Shown here in pieces: positions 58,930 through 64,000 of a stretch of 64,000 nucleotides of DNA. The stretch covers positions 52,319,666 through 52,383,665 of the forward strand of contig CM077820.1 in NCBI GenBank assembly GCA_039720395.1. The letters run 5' to 3'. The stretch comes from Liquidambar formosana (Eukaryota > Streptophyta > Magnoliopsida > Saxifragales > Altingiaceae). Within the stretch, counting starts at the first letter, position 1. Every line of letters begins with the position of its first letter. Below the pieces are notes generated by a model that was not told the origin of the DNA, made no database searches, and worked only from the letters and a program-made list of their open reading frames with translations. The translations under genes were made by a program, and so were the position numbers.

Positions 58930-59505
58930 TTACAATATCTCTGGCCCACACACAGAAAATTTCCTGTCAAGAGGCCTAGGCCCAGGTCCACATGCCAACA
59001 CTAAGTTGTTGTATTTCTTCTTCCATGACATAAATTGACGATGCGGCAGCGGCTCCGCTGTTTTCTTCATATTCTCCACAACAAACTGCTCTCCAATTTT
59101 GTACGTAAAACTCAGCGTACCTTTGGCTTTCCCTGAAGGATTTTCCACGTCAAAACTCTCTGCTATTTTTTCACCACCTTCATCAAAATCTTCACCATTA
59201 AAAAGGTCTTTGATAGGAACGTAAACTTCTCCGATGTCTTTAACAGCACCGAAAACCCCATTGGACTTGAGTTGAAAGTGAAGGGCGAGGCGGTTCTGTC
59301 GCGAGGCATCTTCATTGATGGTAAACTTAATGGAACAAATCCAGTGAGGACTCGTTCCACCCAATTTGTCTACGGGTGTTTTCTGCATGGAGCTTGGATC
59401 ATTTGCGACCATCACAACAACGTACGCTTCCATCTTTGAAAATATGTGGACGTCCTTGAGATCTTTGGCCCAGATAGAAGTGATCTCTAGAGTACGACAC
59501 TCCAT
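58930..59505 (-). CDS. SRC2-like C2-domain protein, divergent tail (191 aa)
   Basis: Intronless, 191 residues. The C2 domain (about 1-140): MECRTLEITSIWAKDLKDVH, IFSKMEAYVVVMVANDPSS, HWICSIKFTINEDASRQN, DIGEVYVPIKDLFNGEDFDE and KAKGTLSFTYKIGEQFV. After this the SRC2 tail is replaced by about 45 unrelated residues (SWKKKYNNLVLACGPGPRPL) with no proline repeat and no FDF end, so it is probably truncated by a frame change or an early stop. Closest paralogue is 61644-62426, with shared 5' flank and TATA region, marking a recent tandem pair. Possible decoy or soluble lipid-binding form (inference). Confidence 0.8.
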   Translation of the reverse strand: MECRTLEITSIWAKDLKDVHIFSKMEAYVVVMVANDPSSMQKTPVDKLGGTSPHWICSIKFTINEDASRQNRLALHFQLKSNGVFGAVKDIGEVYVPIKDLFNGEDFDEGGEKIAESFDVENPSGKAKGTLSFTYKIGEQFVVENMKKTAEPLPHRQFMSWKKKYNNLVLACGPGPRPLDRKFSVCGPEIL

Positions 59506-59648
59506 CTCCTCGATAATATATATAACTGCGTATATATAAAAATCAACAGAGCAGTTTATACAAATGTGTATTTTGCGTGTGTAAGAGAGAGCTTTGAAAT
59601 TGAAATGAGTATATGAGATTGATGTGAAACTGAGAGATTAGTTTTGGG

Positions 59649-59655
59649 TTATATA
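59649..59655 (-). promoter_or_regulatory. TATA box of C2 gene at 59505
   Basis: TATATAA on the minus strand, about 145 bases before the ATG. The surrounding sequence (ATATGAGATTG, GAAACTGAGA, AGTTTT, GGAAGGGAT, AAGAACCCACTTT) is shared with the flank of the 62426 gene. Confidence 0.7.
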
Positions 59656-59725
59656 GAGGGAGGGTTGTTGGGAAGGGATCGGATGGAGAACTTTGGGGGG
59701 GCGCTGTGTGTGTTTGTGTCTTCAT

Positions 59726-59757
<32 letters not shown>

Positions 59758-60042
59758 TTTTTTTGTGGCTGGGTGATGAAGAACTTTGGGTAGTGGCCGA
59801 AGAACCCACTTTTTCAAGAGCAGAATTGACCAGGGACCACTCGTCTTTTCCAATGAATTTGTCACCTTTTTAGTTATTTATTTATTTAATAATAAATTAC
59901 CTTTTAAAATTGTGTGAACGAAATTTGACGTGTTATTATTCAACACAACCTTACACACATGGAAGTTTATTGTAACAACGTACAAATCAAAATTATAAAT
60001 TGATACACTAATAAAGCAGAGAAAATCAATATTTGTAAATTA

Positions 60043-60309
60043 CTCTCTTCGTTTCAAATTAAGTGTTCTCTTTGAAAAAACATGCTTTTTAAGAAAACTA
60101 TATTAAATGCTTTTATATCAATGCATATGTATTGAAATTCTAATTTTGTCCTCGAGTGTATAAAACATTAAAAAAAGTGAGAATATCTTTTTAAGGATAT
60201 TTTAGAAAATTAATAAAAAATGACTATTGACTTTTGAAATAGAATAATTATTTTGAAACATTCCAAAAAAAAAAAAAAAAGTAAAACACTCATTTAGGAA
60301 TGTAGAGAG
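60043..60309. mobile_element. Stowaway-like MITE, copy 4
   Basis: Ends CTCTCTTCGTTTCAAATTAAG and (reverse complement) CTCTCTACATTCCTAAATGAG, flanked by TA at both sides. The interior AACATTCCAAAA and ATTTTAGAAAATTAA blocks match the other copies in reverse orientation. Length 267 bp. Confidence 0.8.
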
Positions 60310-61643
60310 TAATAAAATACCTTTTAAGATTGTTTAGAAGGGGAAAAAACGGCTCTAGGCACATAAAACGGTCAAACAAACAAATCAAGATGAGAAAAAA
60401 TAAAAAGGCTGAAGCGTCACGTGAAATAGCCCATGAAGAGGTATGGACGCGGAAATAGTACCTTCCTAATTAGCTAGTTTACCAAATTGATCCAAGGACA
60501 AAAATTCCTCAGTAATTATCTTTTCTAGCTTGTTTCCATTGTGGACATGTTGATAACTCTTGTCACCATGGACCTTGGTCACTTAGGCCAGTGTTTATTA
60601 TGTGTGAATGGGGTGGGAACAGAATAGTGATTCCATTAATAAATAAATAAAAATGATCATTTGATAGGCCTAAAGAATAGAATAATTATTAATTCCACTG
60701 TGGGAGCATATTCTCTGCAAAAAAGAAAAAGAAAAAAAAGAATAGGCATTCCACCAGAGAAATGATCATTTGCATCACTTTATTTATTCCATTCCACTCT
60801 CATCTCATACAAAACATTGGAATAAAATGATCATTCCTATTTCTTTCTTACTCCCGTTTCATTCTCACTCTTATTCTATTCCTCTCCATTTAATTCCTGC
60901 AAACCAAAAAAATAAATAACCATCGAGCATGTTGCGGGTTCTAGTAGAAAGAAGTCACCATAAATAAAAAAAGAATAAAGGAATTTTCATGCACTTTCGT
61001 TACTTGGAAGACAAAAGGCCGGTTGTTTCTCCCTCTTGTACTTAGGCGTATTCTCCTCTTTTGAGAGAGAAAATTACAAGAATTTGAGAAAAATATTTTC
61101 TAATCTTTCTTATCTCACTTTCTTGATACTTCTTGTCAACAAAATTCCTCTTAGCCTTCTTTCAATCTTTATTTATTTATTTATTTTTTTTTCATATTTG
61201 TAAGGAACAATATAGATTGAATTGTTCACTTACTCTTTATACACACTTATGAATGCACGTTTACGATGACTACAATTGTTGAATCTTAGATGATTAAGTG
61301 ATTCACTCCAAGGGACATATTAACTCTCAGTTAACAATAGTACTTCACACATGTCTCAATCGATATACTTTGTTTTATATTATTTATTTTTTTGAATTTT
61401 TTATATCCATGCTTTTTCCTAATAATTTCAAAACCTTAAAAAAAATATGTGGATGGTGTGAACGAAGCCAATGCATGGCATAGCATTCTCACAGGTTTCA
61501 AAATTAACATGATCATCCATGATATATAAAAAATATACCCGAATTATTTAGAAAATCTACCAATTTATCTCATATTCATATCAAATCCTCAAACCCACGT
61601 TAATACATTCACATAACACAACTAAAAAAGAAGATATTTAACT
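60310..61643. other. Intergenic region, no gene recognised
   Basis: AT-rich. About 60610-60890 contains repeated GGAATAGAATAAT.ATTCC-like motifs in both orientations, possibly a decayed inverted-repeat element. No gene. Confidence 0.35.
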
Positions 61644-62426
61644 TTAGAAATCAAAACCACCATCATTATCACGAGCATTACTGTACTTAGGTGAATTAAA
61701 CTTACGTAAATTATTAATACCACAACCACTACGACTCCCATAAGTATACTTAGGTACACCATTATATATGAACAAAGGGGCCAACGAATAAGGCTTAATA
61801 CCAAAATCATTACCACTCCCAGAACTAGTATACCTAGGTGACCCAAAGGGTTTGATTTTCCTCCCCATCAGCTCTTCAACCATCTGGAAACCTTCCAACC
61901 CCACCTTCTGTAGACGGTCCTGTTGCCTCCCCACTGCTCGGTGATATTGTGGTACTATGACAGGATCGGGTTTCTTAGCATTAACATTCTCTTTAACAAA
62001 CCTCTCTCCAATTTTGTACTTGAAACTCACCGTACCTTTCGCTTTCCCCCGAGCATTTTCCAAGTCAAAAATCTTCTCTTTTTCACTACTTCCATGATCA
62101 GAAACATCATTAAGAAGGTCTTTCACGGGAACGTATACCTCTCCAATATCTTTATCGTCACCAAAAGTCGAATTAGACTTGAGTTGAAAGTGAAGCGCAA
62201 GGCGGTTTCGTTGCGCTGCGTCTTCATTGATGGTAAACTTGATGGAACGAGTACAAGTCCAGGAAGGACTCGTTCCACCCAATTTGTCCAGGGGTGTTTT
62301 CTGCCCGGGGCTCGGATCATTGGCGATCTTCACAACAACATACACACCCATCTTTGAAAAAATATGGACGTCCTTTAGGTTTTTTGCTGAGATAGAAGTG
62401 ATCTCTAGAGTACGACAGTACTCCAT
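61644..62426 (-). CDS. SRC2-like C2-domain protein, alternative tail (260 aa)
   Basis: Intronless, 260 residues. The C2 domain (about 1-145): MEYCRTLEITSISAKNLKDV, IFSKMGVYVVVKIANDPSP, SIKFTINEDAAQRNRLALHF, DIGEVYVPVKDLLND and KGTVSFKYKIGERFV. The tail of about 115 residues has no proline repeats. It has a helical stretch (RQQDRLQKVGLEGFQMVEEL), Ser/Tyr/Gly-rich spaced motifs (FGSPRYTSSGSG, KYTYGSRSG, FNSPKYSN), and ends DNDGGFDF, the same end as full-length SRC2. Retention of the FDF end while the middle has been rewritten suggests the terminus matters. Paralogue of 58930-59505. One extra residue (Tyr) in the MEYCRT start distinguishes it. Confidence 0.85.
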   Translation of the reverse strand: MEYCRTLEITSISAKNLKDVHIFSKMGVYVVVKIANDPSPGQKTPLDKLGGTSPSWTCTRSIKFTINEDAAQRNRLALHFQLKSNSTFGDDKDIGEVYVPVKDLLNDVSDHGSSEKEKIFDLENARGKAKGTVSFKYKIGERFVKENVNAKKPDPVIVPQYHRAVGRQQDRLQKVGLEGFQMVEELMGRKIKPFGSPRYTSSGSGNDFGIKPYSLAPLFIYNGVPKYTYGSRSGCGINNLRKFNSPKYSNARDNDGGFDF

Positions 62427-63891
62427 ATTGTTAGGTATAAATATCTGTGGGTATCTTGGGTGTGTGAGTTTATGTGAGAGAGAGAGATTTGAGATTGAAT
62501 AGGATGAGGAGTGTATATATATATGAGATTGAAGTGAGAAACTGAGATATTAGTTTTACTTTACATAGGAGGGTTTTGGGGGAAGGGATGGACAGTTTTC
62601 GTGGTGGCTAAAGAACCCACTTTCCGAGAGAAGAATATAGGGACGACTATTATATATTGTCACGCTAAAGAACCCACATTCTTCCTTTTTAAAATAAAAT
62701 AATAAGTAGGACTAATGGCAAAAGTACCTTTTTCTTTTTTCAGAACAAAAAGGAATTGAAGTGGTTTTAGTTTGAGCAACGTGATCTGAAATCTATCTGT
62801 TTGGAATAAATCAAGATGCGGTCACCTTCAGATAAATTCTTAGAGCAAGCATCAAATTTGTGGCCAGTAAGGTTTAGGTTAGGTCACCTTTCACTAAATA
62901 AATATAGAGCCGTGCTGATCATTCAATTCTTTTTCTATTTTTTTTAAAATTTTTTTCCTAATGATGATGTAGCACCAGCCATATTAACAACCATATCAGC
63001 AAATGCTTTTTTTTTTTTTTTTTTTTTTTTTTTTCTTTTTGTGATTTTTAAATTTATGACATATCAGCAATTACATTATTAGGGGGAAAAAAAATAGCAG
63101 TCAATAACAATTTTTGTAAAATATAAATATTATTCTTCTATAGCAAACATGATTAGCTATGATCATAATATCCGTAGAAATGTACTTCTAGACGAGTAAT
63201 TTATTTAATCCCGGTTACATGAAGAAAGGATTGGAATGTGTTTGTGAAGAGTAAGCAATGATCAGAACTCAATCAATCACGCATAGCTTTTGTAGCATGA
63301 CTTATTAAACAAAACCCCGTCATCAAATTAGTTTATTATTGGGGATGCTATTGAAAACGGTATGCTTGCACCTAGAATGGTAAAAAAGACCTTGGAAACT
63401 CGACGTTTGCTTTTTGGAAATTAATTCGAAATGCCAAAAAAAAAAAAAAAATCCACATTCGAAACTCACTTGGCTTACTGAATCAGAATCAAACCCATCA
63501 ATCCTTTATTTTATTGGCCACTAGCTTCACCATAGTGGAGAGTTGAGAGTAAGAGAGGGACAACCTGGATAGGACTCAGATCCTTTATCCTATTTATTTT
63601 ATATTGCTCTACACAATAATATTCGATTATATCATCAAAAGCACGAGTGATGCTTTCATTTTATATTTTCGAATATGACGATGGGACGTCTATGTGAAGT
63701 GCGAGTAAGCTTTCATTTTAAGCAAAGGATCGATAAAGTGATATTGTCTGGCAGAAACCTTTTTTTTTTTCTTTTTCTTTGCTTTGCTGCGACCGTGTGA
63801 AAGAACCTTTCACTTTTCTTTTTTCTTTTGGAAATTCTGGTGAGCCGTGGTTCATTCTGTGCAAAGATAGGGATGAATCCACTTTCACAGC

Positions 63892-63926
<35 letters not shown>
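62427..63926. other. 5' flank of last C2 gene and spacer
   Basis: A (TA)-rich TATA-like stretch at about 62513-62523 lies about 90 bases before the ATG. The proximal flank is homologous to 59580-59840. About 63519-63605 (GGCCACTAGCTTCACCATAG, CTGGATAGGA, TTTATTTTATATT) matches the distal flank of the 44406 gene at about 45925-46010. Long T and A homopolymers; no gene. Confidence 0.5.
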
Positions 63927-64000
63927 GGTAAATTGCAGGAAACTTATCCCATGTTTGGAGTGCGTTTCACTTTATTACCCTCAAGTTTAAAAAACGTCAA
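63926..64000. mobile_element. Start of another family B MITE (cut by window end)
   Basis: GGGGTAAATTGCAGGAAACTT resembles the terminal repeat of the element at 56951-57259 (GGTAAATAGCAGATAACCCC). The other end lies outside the window. Confidence 0.5.

Noticed and set aside
61622..61846. Hydrophobic Val/Leu-rich minus-strand frame
   Set aside because: Out-of-frame reading of the C2-protein tail exon.

Overview
The window is nuclear DNA of a flowering plant, most likely a woody eudicot. Evidence: canonical GT-AG introns in short coding exons, a plant histone H2A.W with its SPKK tail, plant-type RecQ-SIM, DEG14, ATG18 and SRC2 proteins, a plant tRNA-Gly, abundant (TC)n/(TA)n microsatellites, and a dense mix of MITEs, Helitrons, a hAT-like element, SINE/LINE fragments and a solo LTR. 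I cannot name the species from sequence alone.

Left part (1-27 kb), conserved housekeeping genes. The 3' end of a RecQ-SIM helicase gene (112-3965, +), a tRNA-Gly(CCC) (4625-4695), a small intronless membrane-anchored coiled-coil protein (6738-7076, +), a two-exon heterochromatic histone H2A.W (9593-10288, +), an 11-exon DEG14-type HtrA protease (11745-19291, +) and, on the minus strand, a four-exon ATG18a-type autophagy beta-propeller (21120-26752). From memory of the Arabidopsis gene order (At5g27660 DEG14, At5g27670 HTA7, At5g27680 RECQSIM), the RecQ-SIM / H2A.W / DEG14 trio looks like conserved microsynteny.

Middle and right part (30-62.5 kb), a fast-evolving cluster. Six intronless SRC2-like C2-domain genes lie here: 30031-30465 (-), 32420-32935 (-), 34561-35385 (+), 43558-44406 (-), 58930-59505 (-) and 61644-62426 (-). 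All keep the N-terminal C2 domain. Two keep the full proline/glycine/tyrosine-rich tail and hydrophobic glycine segment of SRC2, one keeps a different tail with the same FDF end, and three are cut short. A seventh copy survives only as a promoter/5' flank at about 37.5 kb, next to a truncated LINE that itself contains a solo LTR. A seven-exon ankyrin-repeat/PGG membrane protein gene (51136-56287, -) sits between cluster members.

Mobile DNA explains most of the remaining structure. There are four Stowaway-like MITEs, one of them split by a 1036-bp Helitron, with an uninterrupted relative in the same window showing the empty site. A 2.6-kb Helitron carries a tandem array, and a 401-bp Helitron is nested in a hAT-like element inside a DEG14 intron. 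Three foldback elements have perfect 9-bp target duplications, and there is a Tourist-like MITE. The most unusual gene-level feature is an exact-length tandem duplication of the DEG14 first coding exon with its start codon and splice donor, giving two alternative first exons that would encode the same five residues.
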